From contig NZ_SMKC01000020.1 in NCBI RefSeq assembly GCF_004348315.1, forward strand, positions 1-42,158: DNA of 42,158 bases, written 5' to 3'. The first letter of the stretch is position 1; the number at the start of each line of letters is the position of its first letter. This DNA is from Streptomyces sp. 8K308. Its GTDB lineage: Bacteria > Actinomycetota > Actinomycetes > Streptomycetales > Streptomycetaceae. The notes under the pieces were generated by a model. It had not been told where the DNA came from and searched no databases. It saw nothing but the letters and a program-made list of their open reading frames with translations. The position numbers and the translations under genes are program-made. Below, piece after piece: positions 29,190 to 39,988 of this stretch.

Positions 29190-29885
29190 ATGTTGGATGT
29201 CACGGAAAGTCAGGAGAGAGGGAGCGTCACCGGTCGCGTCACGGTCGGAATCGGGAACGGTGTCGTCCGTCTTGGCATCGAGCGGATGCTCCAACTCATG
29301 CCCCGCGAGCCCGAGATAAGCACGAGGTCGGGGCTCGCCGGCGCGCTCGACTCGGGCCTGCACACCGGTGACGTGCTCATCGCCCTGTTGGGCGAGGTGG
29401 ACGAGGCCCTGGCCAACGAGCTGCGCGACACCGCGGCCCGCGGCGTCGGCATCGTCCTCCTCGTCGAGGACGGTGACCTCTTCGAATTACCAAAGGTCAT
29501 GGGGCTACACGCGGGATTCCTCAGGGCCAGCAGCGTCAACGAGTACAGCCTGCGCAAGGCGGTGGCCGCGGCGGCGAACGGCGGCGCCACCATCCCGGAG
29601 GAACTCGCCTTCGATCTGGTGCGTTTCGCCGGCCGTCACAAGGCTCCACCACAGGTCCGACTGAGGCTCACCCCACGAGAACAGGAAGCCCTGGTTCTCA
29701 TGGTCGAGGGAATGAGCAACAAGCAGATCGCCCGCGGCCTACAGATATCGCAGAACGGGGCGAAGAGGCTGGTGGCCAACATCCTCGCGAAGATGGACTG
29801 CAACAACCGCACGCTCGCCGTTTCCAGGGCCCTCAGAGAGGGCCTGTACGAACGATATGCGCACGCCCGCCAAGCGGCCCCGTAA
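29190..29885 (+). CDS. Orphan LuxR-family regulator with degenerate receiver
   Basis: About 231 residues. The C-terminal HTH is clear (LTPREQEALVLMVEGMSNKQ and NGAKRLVANILAKM). The N-terminal half has receiver-like secondary structure, but the phospho-acceptor position lies in DVLIALLGEVDE, with no Asp in the usual place, and the acidic pair is missing (VTVGIGNGVVRLG). It therefore probably works without phosphorylation, perhaps by ligand binding. No kinase gene is adjacent. ATG 29190 with GGGGG upstream is used; a TTG at 29166 would add eight residues. The 198-bp upstream region is AT-rich, with the palindrome GGGATCCC near 29120. Confidence 0.85.
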   Translation: MLDVTESQERGSVTGRVTVGIGNGVVRLGIERMLQLMPREPEISTRSGLAGALDSGLHTGDVLIALLGEVDEALANELRDTAARGVGIVLLVEDGDLFELPKVMGLHAGFLRASSVNEYSLRKAVAAAANGGATIPEELAFDLVRFAGRHKAPPQVRLRLTPREQEALVLMVEGMSNKQIARGLQISQNGAKRLVANILAKMDCNNRTLAVSRALREGLYERYAHARQAAP

Positions 29886-29917
29886 GGCTCTTGGGCCTCG
29901 CCCACCGTCACGCCGCC

Positions 29918-29952
29918 ACCGGCCCCCGCCACCCCACCTGGCGGGGGCCGGT
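29918..29952. terminator. Bidirectional terminator hairpin
   Basis: ACCGGCCCCCGCCA (29918-29931) pairs perfectly with TGGCGGGGGCCGGT (29939-29952) around a 7-nt loop. It lies between the convergent 3' ends of the orphan regulator and the sdhB gene and would serve both. Confidence 0.85.
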
Positions 29953-29990
29953 CGACGTGGGCCCCGTCCAGGTGGCGGCGGGCCATGGGG

Positions 29991-30736
29991 TCAGGCCGAG
30001 CCGCCCCTGCGGGTCGCGCGCAGGAACTCCCGGTTCATCGTGGTGATCGAGGACAGCGGGATCCCCTTGGGGCAGACCGTGGTGCACACGCCGGTGACGG
30101 TGCAGCCGCCGAAGCCCTCGGCGTCCATGGTGTCGATCATGTCGAGCACCCGGCTCTCCCGCTCGGGGGCACCCTGCGGAAGGGAGTTGAGGTGCACGAC
30201 CTTGGCCGAGGTGAACAGCATCGCCGAGCCGTTGGGGCAGGCCGCCACGCAGGCGCCGCAGCCGATGCACTCGGCGTGCTCGAACGCGGTGTCGGCGGCC
30301 GGCTTGGGCACCGGGGTGGCGTGCGCCTCGGGGGCACTGCCGGTCGGCGCCGTGATGTAGCCGCCGGAGCCGATGATGCGGTCGAACGCCGACCTGTCGA
30401 CCACCAGGTCCTTGACCACCGGGAAGGCGGCGGCCCGCCAGGGCTCGACGTCGATGGTGTCCCCGTCGGAGAAGCTGCGCATGTGCAGCTGGCAGGTGGT
30501 GGTGCGCTCGGGGCCGTGCGCGTCGCCGTTGATCACCATGCCGCAGGCGCCGCAGATGCCCTCCCGACAGTCGTGGTCGAAGGCCACCGGCTCCTCGCCG
30601 CGCAGGATCAGCTGCTCGTTGAGGATGTCCAGCATCTCGAGGAACGACATGTCGGGGGAGACGTCGCTGACCTCGTAGGTGGTCATGGCACCGGGGGACT
30701 CCGGGTCGCGCTGCCGCCAGATGCGCAGGGTGAGGT

Positions 30737-30740
<4 letters not shown>
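29991..30740 (-). CDS. sdhB: Succinate dehydrogenase/fumarate reductase iron-sulfur subunit
   Basis: A 249-residue electron-transfer subunit. The [2Fe-2S] ligands are C58, C63, C66 and C83 ([11 protein letters not shown]); the ferredoxin domain holds [12 protein letters not shown] (158-169) and the cluster [12 protein letters not shown] (213-224), giving the [4Fe-4S] and [3Fe-4S] centres. It passes electrons from the flavin in SdhA to the membrane. The GTG at 30740 overlaps the sdhA stop by 4 bp. Part of the sdhCAB operon. Confidence 0.95.
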
Positions 30741-32692
<1,952 letters not shown>

Positions 32693-32700
32693 GGTCGTCA

Positions 32701-33432
32701 CTACTCCACGATTCCGGTCATGACACCGACGGGGACGGAGAGAAAGCCGACGGTGAGCAGGAGGGCGAGGCCGTTGGCGACGCCCTTCAGTAGGCGGTCG
32801 CGGGTGCGGCCGCCGGCGCCGAGGGTCTGGGCCGCGCCGTAGAAGCCGTGCCTGATGTGCAGGCCGACGGCGAGCATGGCGACGATGTAGATGACGTTGC
32901 CGTACCAGGTGCTGAAGGCGGCGACGATGTTCTCGTAGGGGCGGCCGGCCTCCCCGTTGGGGTTCACGGTGCCGGTCGTCAGGTCCAGGATGTGCCAGAC
33001 CAGGAACAGCGCGATGATCACGCCGCCCCAGCGCATGGTGCGGGTGGCGTAGCTGGTGCGCGCCGCGCGGTGCTGGTACCTGACGGGCCGGGCCGCGATG
33101 TCGCGGCGGCTGAGCTGGTATGCGGCCGTGCCGTGCGCGACGACGGCCGTCAGCAGCGCCACCCGCGCGATCCACAGGAACCACTCGTGGTGCAGCACCG
33201 GCTCGCCGACGGTGCGCAGCCAGTGGGCGTAGCCGTTCATCTCGTCGGGGCCGAAGAAGACCTTGAGGTTGCCGGCCATGTGGAAGACCAGGTACAGCAG
33301 CATGATCACGCCGCTGACGGCCATCACCGTCTTCTTGCCGACCGTCGAGTGCCAGAACCTGGCCGGCGCGGACGTCGGCCGGCGGCGCGGTGGGGTCTTC
33401 CGGGGAGTCGGCGTGCGTGTCGCCAGAGCCAT
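32701..33432 (-). CDS. sdhC: Succinate dehydrogenase cytochrome b subunit
   Basis: A 243-residue membrane anchor of the b558 family with five helices. The conserved helix [21 protein letters not shown] contains H51, a likely haem ligand; further histidines in [15 protein letters not shown] and [15 protein letters not shown] fit a di-haem arrangement. It docks SdhAB to the membrane and passes electrons to the quinone pool. A single large anchor replaces separate SdhC and SdhD. It is the first gene of the operon, divergent from lysR. Confidence 0.92.
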   Translation of the reverse strand: MALATRTPTPRKTPPRRRPTSAPARFWHSTVGKKTVMAVSGVIMLLYLVFHMAGNLKVFFGPDEMNGYAHWLRTVGEPVLHHEWFLWIARVALLTAVVAHGTAAYQLSRRDIAARPVRYQHRAARTSYATRTMRWGGVIIALFLVWHILDLTTGTVNPNGEAGRPYENIVAAFSTWYGNVIYIVAMLAVGLHIRHGFYGAAQTLGAGGRTRDRLLKGVANGLALLLTVGFLSVPVGVMTGIVE

Positions 33433-33489
33433 GCCCTCGACGGTAGGAGAGGCCCACGGAATCAGTCCAAGACATAGATCACCTGATTT

Positions 33490-33508
33490 CGATAGGCGAC
33501 GCCTATCG
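33490..33508. promoter_or_regulatory. LysR operator palindrome
   Basis: CGATAGGCGACGCCTATCG is a perfect 8-bp inverted repeat with a 3-bp centre, and contains the T-N11-A core of LysR-type recognition sites. It lies in the 97-bp space between lysR and sdhC, 21 bp before the lysR start, where it would control both genes. Confidence 0.8.
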
Positions 33509-33529
33509 TGCTCCCGTACGATTTCGGCC

Positions 33530-34429
33530 ATGCAGCTACAGCAGCTCCGGTACTTCACGGCCGTCGCCGAGACCAGGCACTTCACGCGCGCCGCCCGCCG
33601 GGAGCACGTCGCGCAGCCCTCGCTCTCCCAGCAGATCCGGGCCCTGGAGCGGGAGCTCGGCGCCGAGCTATTCTCGCGGGCCCGCGGCCACATCACGCTG
33701 ACCGACGCGGGCGCCGCGCTGTTGCCGCTGGCCCGCCGGATCCTGGCCGACGCGGAGACCGCGCGCCGGGAGGTACAGGAGGTCGCCCAGCTGCGCCGGG
33801 GGCGGCTGCGCCTCGGCGCCACCCCGAGCCTGTGTGCCAGCCTGGTGCCCGACGTGCTGCGCACCTTCCGGGACAGCTATCCGGGGGTCGACCTGAAGGT
33901 GCACGAGGACGGCTCGCAGGACCTGGTGCGGATCCTGGCCACGGGCGATCTCGACCTGGCGCTGATCATCACCCCGCTGACCGCCCAGGGGCCGGCGCTG
34001 ACCACCACCGAGCTGCTGCGCGAGGACCTGGTGGTGATCTCCTCGCCCGCCGAGCCGGCGCCCGGGGAGGGGGGCCGGATCAGGGTCGCCGACCTGCGCG
34101 ACCAGCCGCTCGTGATGTTCCGGCACGGCTACGACCTGCGGGAGCTGACCGTCGCGGCCTGCCACGGGGCCGGCTTCGAGCCCTCGTTCAGCGTGGAGGG
34201 CGGCGAGATGGACGCGGTGCTCGGCTTCGTGCGCGCCGGCCTCGGGCTCGCCGTGGTGCCCAGCATGGTGGCCGACCGCTCGGGGCTGCGGGCCACCCCG
34301 TTCGCCCCGCCCGGGCTCCATCGCACCATCTCGGTCGCGCACCGGGGCGACGTCTCGCCGCCGCGGGCCGCGCGTGAGCTGCAACGCATCCTGATGAGCC
34401 ACCGCGGGCGCTTCCCGGATCTGGGATAG
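33530..34429 (+). CDS. LysR family transcriptional regulator
   Basis: A 299-residue LTTR: HTH in residues 1-60 (QLQQLRYFTAVAETRHFTRA, then VAQPSLSQQIRALERELG), then a periplasmic-binding-like effector domain (GRLRLGATPSLCASLVPDVL, GLAVVPSMVADR). It is divergent from sdhCAB and adjacent to the T-N11-A palindrome, so regulation of this sdh operon is likely. Effector unknown. ATG 33530 fits the standard LTTR N-terminus. Confidence 0.93.
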   Translation: MQLQQLRYFTAVAETRHFTRAARREHVAQPSLSQQIRALERELGAELFSRARGHITLTDAGAALLPLARRILADAETARREVQEVAQLRRGRLRLGATPSLCASLVPDVLRTFRDSYPGVDLKVHEDGSQDLVRILATGDLDLALIITPLTAQGPALTTTELLREDLVVISSPAEPAPGEGGRIRVADLRDQPLVMFRHGYDLRELTVAACHGAGFEPSFSVEGGEMDAVLGFVRAGLGLAVVPSMVADRSGLRATPFAPPGLHRTISVAHRGDVSPPRAARELQRILMSHRGRFPDLG

Positions 34430-34432
34430 AAT
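34427..34432 (+). promoter_or_regulatory. Possible -10 box for a leaderless transcript
   Basis: TAGAAT begins at the stop codon of lysR and is followed 7 bp later by the ATG of the next gene. If used, transcription would begin at or next to the ATG. There is no ribosome binding site upstream of that ATG and no good -35 hexamer. The surrounding GGGAT-AGA-ATCCC is also a small inverted repeat. Confidence 0.35.
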
Positions 34433-34439
34433 CCCGAAC

Positions 34440-35012
34440 ATGGGAGAATTTCTGGACGGCTCGACCGACCGGCGGCTGGCCGCGAGACTCAGCGAACTGC
34501 GCCGCGAACGCGGCCTCACCCTGGACGAGTTGGCCGCGCGCTCCGGCGTCAGCCGGTCCGCGCTCTCCCGCCTGGAGCGGGCCGAGATCAGCCCGACGGC
34601 CGCCCAGCTCGGCCGCCTCGGCACGGTCTACGGCCTCACGACCTCGCGACTGCTCGCCGAGGTCGAGCGCGAGCCGCCCCAACTGCTGCGCGCCGACCAG
34701 CAGCCGGTCTGGCGGGACGAGGCCACCGGGTTCACCCGGCGCTCGCTCTCACCGCCGCACCCGGGGCTGCGCGCCGAGCTCATCGAGGCCACGCTGCTGG
34801 CCGGCGCGGCCATCGACTACGACGCGCCGCCCGTCGCCGGCCTTGAACACCACCTGTGGCTGCTCGCCGGCGCGTTGGAGATCACCGTCGAAGGCCACCC
34901 GCACACGCTCGCGCCCGGCGACTGCCTGCGCTACCGGCTCTGGGGCGCCTCCCGCTTCCACTGCGCGGGGCCCGTCCCGGCCCGTTACGCCCTCGCGGTA
35001 GTCCTGCCGTGA
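34440..35012 (+). CDS. XRE family regulator with cupin domain
   Basis: A 190-residue protein: HTH_3 domain at about 10-65 (LAARLSELRRERGLTLDELA, VSRSALSRLERAEISP) and a C-terminal cupin (about 105-185; LEHHLWLLAGALEITVEGHP, LAPGDCLRYR) that probably senses a small ligand. This architecture is common in regulators of amino acid and amine metabolism. It is 10 bp after lysR. The GNAT gene 260 bp downstream is a likely functional neighbour. Confidence 0.9.
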   Translation: MGEFLDGSTDRRLAARLSELRRERGLTLDELAARSGVSRSALSRLERAEISPTAAQLGRLGTVYGLTTSRLLAEVEREPPQLLRADQQPVWRDEATGFTRRSLSPPHPGLRAELIEATLLAGAAIDYDAPPVAGLEHHLWLLAGALEITVEGHPHTLAPGDCLRYRLWGASRFHCAGPVPARYALAVVLP

Positions 35013-35271
35013 GGCGTGCCGCGGGTTGGCTGGCCGCCGGCCTGGCCGTGCGCGGGTGCCGTGCCGCTTGCCGCCGCGCTGGCGCGTGTGCCCGCCCGCG
35101 CACCTCGTGTCGCCCTGGGGGCGTGTCGCCGGCCTGGCCCTGTGTGGGTCGGGCCGCGCCCGTGGCTGGCCGCGGCCTCGCCGGGCCCGGCGGGCACGGC
35201 CGTCCCCGACCGGTGCGCAGTCCAGCCATCGGCCTTGGCCGTGCCATTCCCACCCGAAGGAGTTACATCCC

Positions 35272-35814
35272 ATGAGCCACCCCCTGGACATTCAACTCGT
35301 CCGGCTCGGCGGAGAGCCCGAGCTGCTCAAGGCCGTCGACGAACTGGCCGACCTGCTGGTCGACGTCGTGACCGGCGGTGCTTCCATCGGCTTCCTGCTG
35401 CCGTTCGAGCACGTTGAGGCGGCGGCCTGGTGGGCCGCCCAGGCCCCGCTCGTGGCCGACGGCCGGCAGACCGTCTGGCTCGCCAGGGGCGACGGCGGCC
35501 AGCCGCTCGGCACCGTCAGCCTGCTGAGGGCCGACAAGCCCAACAGCCCGCACCGCGCCGAGATCGCCAAGCTGATGGTGCGCCGCGACGCCCGGGGCCG
35601 AGGCATCGCCGGCGCACTGCTCGCGGCGGCCGAGACCGCCGCGCTGGCCGAGGGCCGGACGCTGCTGACCCTGGACACCGAGACCGGCAGCCCCGCCGAG
35701 GCGCTGTACGCGCGGCGGGGCTGGACCAGCGTCGGCGTGGTGCCGGGCTACGCGGCCGCCCCCACGGGCGAGCCACGGCCCACCACCATCTTCTACAAGT
35801 CGCTGTCCGCCTGA
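35272..35814 (+). CDS. GNAT family N-acetyltransferase
   Basis: A 180-residue acetyltransferase. The acetyl-CoA-binding motif A is KLMVRRDARGRGIAGALLAA (R/QxxGxG/A), preceded by the beta-4 strand and followed by LTLDTETGSPAEALYARRGW, the typical C-terminal motif B. Substrate unknown. AAGGAG lies about 9 bp before ATG 35272. XRE-cupin plus GNAT pairs are frequent and suggest detoxification of an amine-type compound. The 3' end overlaps the convergent YesL-like gene by 22 bp. Confidence 0.92.
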   Translation: MSHPLDIQLVRLGGEPELLKAVDELADLLVDVVTGGASIGFLLPFEHVEAAAWWAAQAPLVADGRQTVWLARGDGGQPLGTVSLLRADKPNSPHRAEIAKLMVRRDARGRGIAGALLAAAETAALAEGRTLLTLDTETGSPAEALYARRGWTSVGVVPGYAAAPTGEPRPTTIFYKSLSA

Positions 35815-36407
35815 GCGCGCGCCGCCGACCGCTGCTCGACCGCGATCCCCGCCAGCGCCAACAGCCCGCCGGCCACCAGCGCGAGCGGCAGCAGCATCCA
35901 CACGAACACCGCGCACATCAGCCAGGCGAAGCCCAACAGCACGGAACCGGCCGGGTCACGCACCGTGCGCTCGGCCGACTCCCGCACCAGCGCGAGCGGT
36001 TCGGCCCGCTCGGGCCGCCAGCCGGCGGCGGCGCGCAGCACCACCACCCCGAGCGCCGCCATCAGCGGCGGCGTCACCAGCAGCAGGCCGCCGGCGCCCG
36101 GCAGCACGTCGGCCTGCGCCAGCGACAGGTTCCACAGCAGCACGAACGCCAGCCCGGCGACGGCCAGGCCCGCCGCCCACAGCGAGCGGCAGGCCGCCGT
36201 GAAGTCCCGCAGCAGGTCCGCCACCCGCACGCTGTCGCCCGACAGGTGCCGCCGCAGGTGCGCGGCCCCGGCGGCGAGCGCCGGCAGCGCGGTGACCACC
36301 GGCAGCGCGAGCACCGCCACCAGCACCCCGACGATCACCACCTCGCCGAACAGCGCGAGCCCCGTGCCCAGCCGCTTCCCGCCGTCCTGACCCGCCACGG
36401 CGCTCAA
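35793..36407 (-). CDS. YesL-like (DUF624) membrane protein
   Basis: A 204-residue protein with about five hydrophobic helices. Its position directly behind two CUT1 sugar permeases and near a PL11 lyase matches the YesL/DUF624 family of the Bacillus rhamnogalacturonan locus, whose role is unknown. The TTG start at 36407 overlaps the permease stop (TTGA), implying coupling; GTG 36398 is an alternative. Confidence 0.7.
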   Translation of the reverse strand: MSAVAGQDGGKRLGTGLALFGEVVIVGVLVAVLALPVVTALPALAAGAAHLRRHLSGDSVRVADLLRDFTAACRSLWAAGLAVAGLAFVLLWNLSLAQADVLPGAGGLLLVTPPLMAALGVVVLRAAAGWRPERAEPLALVRESAERTVRDPAGSVLLGFAWLMCAVFVWMLLPLALVAGGLLALAGIAVEQRSAARAQADSDL

Positions 36408-37294
36408 CCCTTCAACCCCTGGGTGGCCACACCGTCCACGATGTACCGCTGGAAGAGGACGAAGAAGATCAGCACCGGCGCCAGCGCCAGCACCGCCGCC
36501 GCCATCTGCGCGCCGTAGTCCGAGACGCTGGTCTGGTCGGTGAACTGCCGCAGCATCAGCGGCAGCGGGTACCGGTCAGGGGTGCGCAGGTAGATCAGCG
36601 GCGCCAGGAAGTCGTTCCAACTCCAGATGAACGCGAAGATCGACGACGTCGCCAGCACCGGACGCATCAGCGGCAGCATGATGGCGGTGAAGATCCGCAG
36701 GTGCCCGGCGCCGTCGATGCGCGCCGACTCGTCGAGCTCGCGCGGCAGGTTCCGCATGAACTGCACCATCAGGAAGACGAAGAACGCCTCGGCGGCCAGG
36801 AACTTGCCGATCAGCAGCGGCAGGTAGGAGTCCGTCCAGCCGATCTCGTTGAACATGATGAACTGCGGGATGATCACCACGTGGAACGGCAGCAGCAGGG
36901 TGCCGATCATCAGGCTGAAGAACAGCCCCCGGCCCGGGAAGTCGATGCGCGCGAAGGCGTAGGCCGTCACCGAGCAGGACAGACAGACCCCGACCACCGA
37001 ACCCACGGCGAGGATCAGCGAGTTGCCGAAGAACATCCAGAACGAGATGCCGCCGATGCCCTCCAGCGCGTTCCTGAAGTTGTCCAGCGTGGTGTCGTCC
37101 GGGATCAGGCCCGTCTCACCGATGATCTGGTTGGTCGGCCGGAAGGACGAGAGCAGCATCCACACGCCCGGGTAGAGCATCACGATGGCGACCGCCCAGA
37201 CCACCACGTGGAACCCCACGGTCCGCCCGGCCCGCCGCCGCTTCGCCCGGCGGCGCAGGGTCTCGTGCTGTTCGGTGAGGGTGGCGGCGCTCAT
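36404..37294 (-). CDS. Carbohydrate ABC permease, MalG type
   Basis: A 296-residue inner-membrane subunit of a CUT1 importer with six helices. The EAA loop reads LPRELDESARIDGAG, the docking site for the ATPase. AAGGAG precedes ATG 37294. It pairs with the other permease and the lipoprotein in the same operon. No ATPase gene is present; streptomycete CUT1 systems generally share the MsiK ATPase. The substrate is probably rhamnogalacturonan oligosaccharide, inferred from the adjacent lyase. Confidence 0.93.
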   Translation of the reverse strand: MSAATLTEQHETLRRRAKRRRAGRTVGFHVVVWAVAIVMLYPGVWMLLSSFRPTNQIIGETGLIPDDTTLDNFRNALEGIGGISFWMFFGNSLILAVGSVVGVCLSCSVTAYAFARIDFPGRGLFFSLMIGTLLLPFHVVIIPQFIMFNEIGWTDSYLPLLIGKFLAAEAFFVFLMVQFMRNLPRELDESARIDGAGHLRIFTAIMLPLMRPVLATSSIFAFIWSWNDFLAPLIYLRTPDRYPLPLMLRQFTDQTSVSDYGAQMAAAVLALAPVLIFFVLFQRYIVDGVATQGLKG

Positions 37295-37379
37295 CGCATC
37301 TCCTTGTTCGCTTCTCCGCCCACGCAGCGAAGATGCGGGAAGTGGCAAAACTGACGGTGTGTTGCTGCGCGTGCGTCGC

Positions 37380-38342
37380 TCACCGACCCTCCCCGGTGTA
37401 GTGGACCCAGTAGCGCGAGGTCCTGAAGAAGATCAGCGTGATGACGCCGACCACGATCACCAGCAGCCAGGCCATCGCCGCCGCGTAGCCCAACTGCCCC
37501 TGGCCGAAGCCGCGCTGGTAGAGGTAGAGGGTGTAGAAGAGCGTTGAGTTGGCCGGGCCGCCGCGGCCGCCGGAGATGATGAACGCGGAGGCGAACACCT
37601 GGAAGGAGTGGATGGTCTCCAGCACCAGGTTGAAGAACAGCACCGGCGAGAGCATCGGCAGCGTGATCCGGGTGAACTTGCGCCACGGGCCCGCGCCGTC
37701 CACCTCCGCCGCCTCGTACAGCTCGCCCGGGATCTGCTTGAGGCCGGCCAGGAAGATGACCATCGGCGCGCCGAACTGCCAGACCGTCAGCAGGACCATC
37801 ATCGGCATGGTCTTGCTCGGGTCGCCGACCCAGCCGCCCTGCCAGGTGCCGAAGAAGTCACCGACGTCGTCCACGATGCCCTGGTCGTTGAACATCGCCT
37901 TCCACACGATGGCGATGGAGACGCTGGCCCCGATCAGCGAGGGCGCGTAGAACAGCGACCGGTAGGTGCCCTGGCCCCGGCGGCGGTTGTTGAGCAGCAT
38001 GGCCACGCCGAGCGCGGCGGCCAGCTTGATCGGCGTGCCGACGATGGCGTAGGTCAGCGTGACCTGGACCGAGTCGAGGAAGCGCGGGTCGTCGAACAGT
38101 CGGGTGAAGTTCTCCAGGCCGATCCACTCGCCACCGCGGATGGGGTGGAAGTCGGTGAAGGCCAGGTAGAGCGACGCGATCATCGGCCCCGCGGTCAGGG
38201 CGACGAAGCCGAGCAGCCAGGGCGCCAGGAAGGCGTAGCCGGCCCGGGTCTCGGCGGCCCGCCGCGACGGCCGCCGGTTCTGCGGCCGTCGCGGGGGCTT
38301 GCCGACCTGAGCGGACCGGGGCGCCTCATGGGTGATGGTCAT
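37380..38342 (-). CDS. Carbohydrate ABC permease, MalF type
   Basis: A 320-residue partner permease with six helices. The N-terminal AGYAFLAPWLLGFVAL and the EAA loop IPGELYEAAEVDGAGPWRKF are typical. ATG 38342 is used; a GTG at 38372 in frame would add ten residues, and neither has a strong ribosome binding site. The 85-bp gap to the next permease is the largest inside this transporter set. Confidence 0.92.
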   Translation of the reverse strand: MTITHEAPRSAQVGKPPRRPQNRRPSRRAAETRAGYAFLAPWLLGFVALTAGPMIASLYLAFTDFHPIRGGEWIGLENFTRLFDDPRFLDSVQVTLTYAIVGTPIKLAAALGVAMLLNNRRRGQGTYRSLFYAPSLIGASVSIAIVWKAMFNDQGIVDDVGDFFGTWQGGWVGDPSKTMPMMVLLTVWQFGAPMVIFLAGLKQIPGELYEAAEVDGAGPWRKFTRITLPMLSPVLFFNLVLETIHSFQVFASAFIISGGRGGPANSTLFYTLYLYQRGFGQGQLGYAAAMAWLLVIVVGVITLIFFRTSRYWVHYTGEGR

Positions 38343-38390
38343 GAGGGAGGTTCCGTTCGGTGTCGTCGTCACACACGGGGTGGACGCTGT

Positions 38391-39707
38391 TCAGGAGGTC
38401 ACCAGCAGGTTGGACGCCTCGGAGAACCAGCGCTCCACGAACTGGTTCGCGTCGATCTGGCCGTAGTCGAGCTCCGGGCCGAGGACCTCGACGTACTCGG
38501 TCTCCACAGGGCCGAAGCCCTCCGGCTGGAACGGCACGGTCGCGGTGGCGTTGCCCTCCTCGCGGACCCGCTGCTCGTACTCGATGACACGCTGGTCGAG
38601 GCTGCCCTCCTCGACCTCAAGCGCGTCGAGTCGGGCCTGCGAGGCCGGCACGCCCAGGTCGGTGCCGATGATCTGCCCCGCCTCCGGGTCGTTGATCAGG
38701 AAGTCGATCAGCGCGGCGGACTCCTCAGGGTGGGCCGTGTTGCCACCCATCGCCAGCTGCATGGTCGGCTTGAAGAACATGTGCTTCTCACCGTCGGGGC
38801 CGGTCGGCATCGGCAGCAGCTGGATGTTCTCACTGCCGAGGTCGTGGCTGTAGCCGCTGATGAAGTTGTCCCAGTGGAACTCGACGGCTGCCTCACCGCT
38901 GGTGAACCCGCCCTTGGGCAGCAGTTGTTCGGTGCGCTCCCGCGGGAAGAAGACATCCTGCTCGCGCGGGCCTTCGACGCTGGTGAGGAAGTCGCGCATG
39001 TCGTCCTCGGTGAAGTTCATCTCGCCGGTCTCGGAGAACGGCTCGATGCCCTGCTGGACGAGGTGCTGCATGAAGATCCACCACGTCGCGGTGTAGTCAC
39101 CGGCGCCGTACACCTGGGGATCGCGGTCCGCGCCGGCCTCGCTGGCCGCCTGGACGAAGTCCAGGTACTCCTCCCAGGTGTAGTCCCACTCCGGCACCTC
39201 GAGGCCGAGCTCGGCCACCAGGTCCGGGTTGACCATCAGGGAGAGGGTATTGGTGCCCGTGGGAATGGCGACCAACTGCTCGTTGGACCGCCCGGAGGCG
39301 AGCAGATCCTCGCTGATCGTCGAGGTGTCGATGCCGTTTCCCTCGAATTCGGTGAGGTCGTACAGCAGCCCGTTGTTGGAGTATTCCAGCAGCCTGGAGA
39401 TGTCCATCTGCAGCACGTCAGGGAGTTCGCCCGAGGTGGCGTCTGTGCTGCGCTGCGTCCAGTAGTCCTGGTACTCGGCGAAGCTCGTCTGGACCGTGAT
39501 GCCCGGGTTCGCCTCCTCGAAGAGATCGATGGCGGCCTCGTAACGCTCGGACCGCTCGTCGCTGCCCCACCAGGTGAAGTTGAGCGTCACGTTCCCGCCG
39601 TCGCCGCCGTCGCCGCCGTCATCGCCCCCGGAGCCGCAGGCGGTGAGGGCCAGCGAACCGGCCAGGGCGAGAGCGATTCCGCTCGTCGCGGTCTTTCTGA
39701 TTGACAT
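38391..39707 (-). CDS. Extracellular sugar-binding lipoprotein
   Basis: A 438-residue solute-binding protein of the CUT1 type. The signal peptide ends in the lipobox LTAC with C24 as the lipidated residue, followed by a flexible Gly/Asp-rich linker (25-38). The mature domain has the usual FTWWGSDER start and aromatic residues for sugar stacking. GGGAGG lies 6 bp before ATG 39707. It would deliver oligosaccharides to the two permeases; substrate inferred from context as rhamnogalacturonan fragments. Confidence 0.93.
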   Translation of the reverse strand: MSIRKTATSGIALALAGSLALTACGSGGDDGGDGGDGGNVTLNFTWWGSDERSERYEAAIDLFEEANPGITVQTSFAEYQDYWTQRSTDATSGELPDVLQMDISRLLEYSNNGLLYDLTEFEGNGIDTSTISEDLLASGRSNEQLVAIPTGTNTLSLMVNPDLVAELGLEVPEWDYTWEEYLDFVQAASEAGADRDPQVYGAGDYTATWWIFMQHLVQQGIEPFSETGEMNFTEDDMRDFLTSVEGPREQDVFFPRERTEQLLPKGGFTSGEAAVEFHWDNFISGYSHDLGSENIQLLPMPTGPDGEKHMFFKPTMQLAMGGNTAHPEESAALIDFLINDPEAGQIIGTDLGVPASQARLDALEVEEGSLDQRVIEYEQRVREEGNATATVPFQPEGFGPVETEYVEVLGPELDYGQIDANQFVERWFSEASNLLVTS

Positions 39708-39788
39708 AGGAGCCTCCCTGCTCTGTCAATGTGGAACTGCACTCCGGAGGCGGTGGCTTGGACCTTTCGGCTCCGGCGCCCGACCGAA

Positions 39789-39802
39789 GTGAATCGTTAC
39801 AA
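39789..39802. promoter_or_regulatory. Candidate LacI-type operator upstream of binding protein
   Basis: GTGAATCGTTACAA has the CG-centred imperfect dyad of LacI/CcpA-type operators. It overlaps a possible minus-strand promoter (TTGCCG then TATTGT, 16-bp spacer, in the region 39800-39830). Similar in style to the sites at 42042-42077. Confidence 0.45.
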
Positions 39803-39891
39803 TACCTGCGGGCAACCGCCCGGCAACCAGATCGCGGATAACTTTTCAGAAACGCCGCCGTGACCCGGCGAAACATGGGCCAACTACGAGA

Positions 39892-39967
39892 GCCGTCAAA
39901 ATAGTGACGGCCATTCCGACCGGCCGGTTCGCCCAGAGAGGGAAAGGAACCGGCCGATCGGAATGGC
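39892..39967 (-). terminator. Strong terminator hairpin after the lyase gene
   Basis: A 21-bp stem: arms at 39910-39930 and 39947-39967 with a 16-nt loop and one non-Watson-Crick position, which is G-U in the minus-strand RNA and C-A in the plus-strand RNA. This points to use by the minus-strand lyase gene ending at 39989. A second hairpin, GCCGTCA/TGACGGC (39892-39911), follows and holds a TATTTT stretch. Confidence 0.85.
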
Positions 39968-39988
39968 TATTCAGTTGAGTATGGACAT

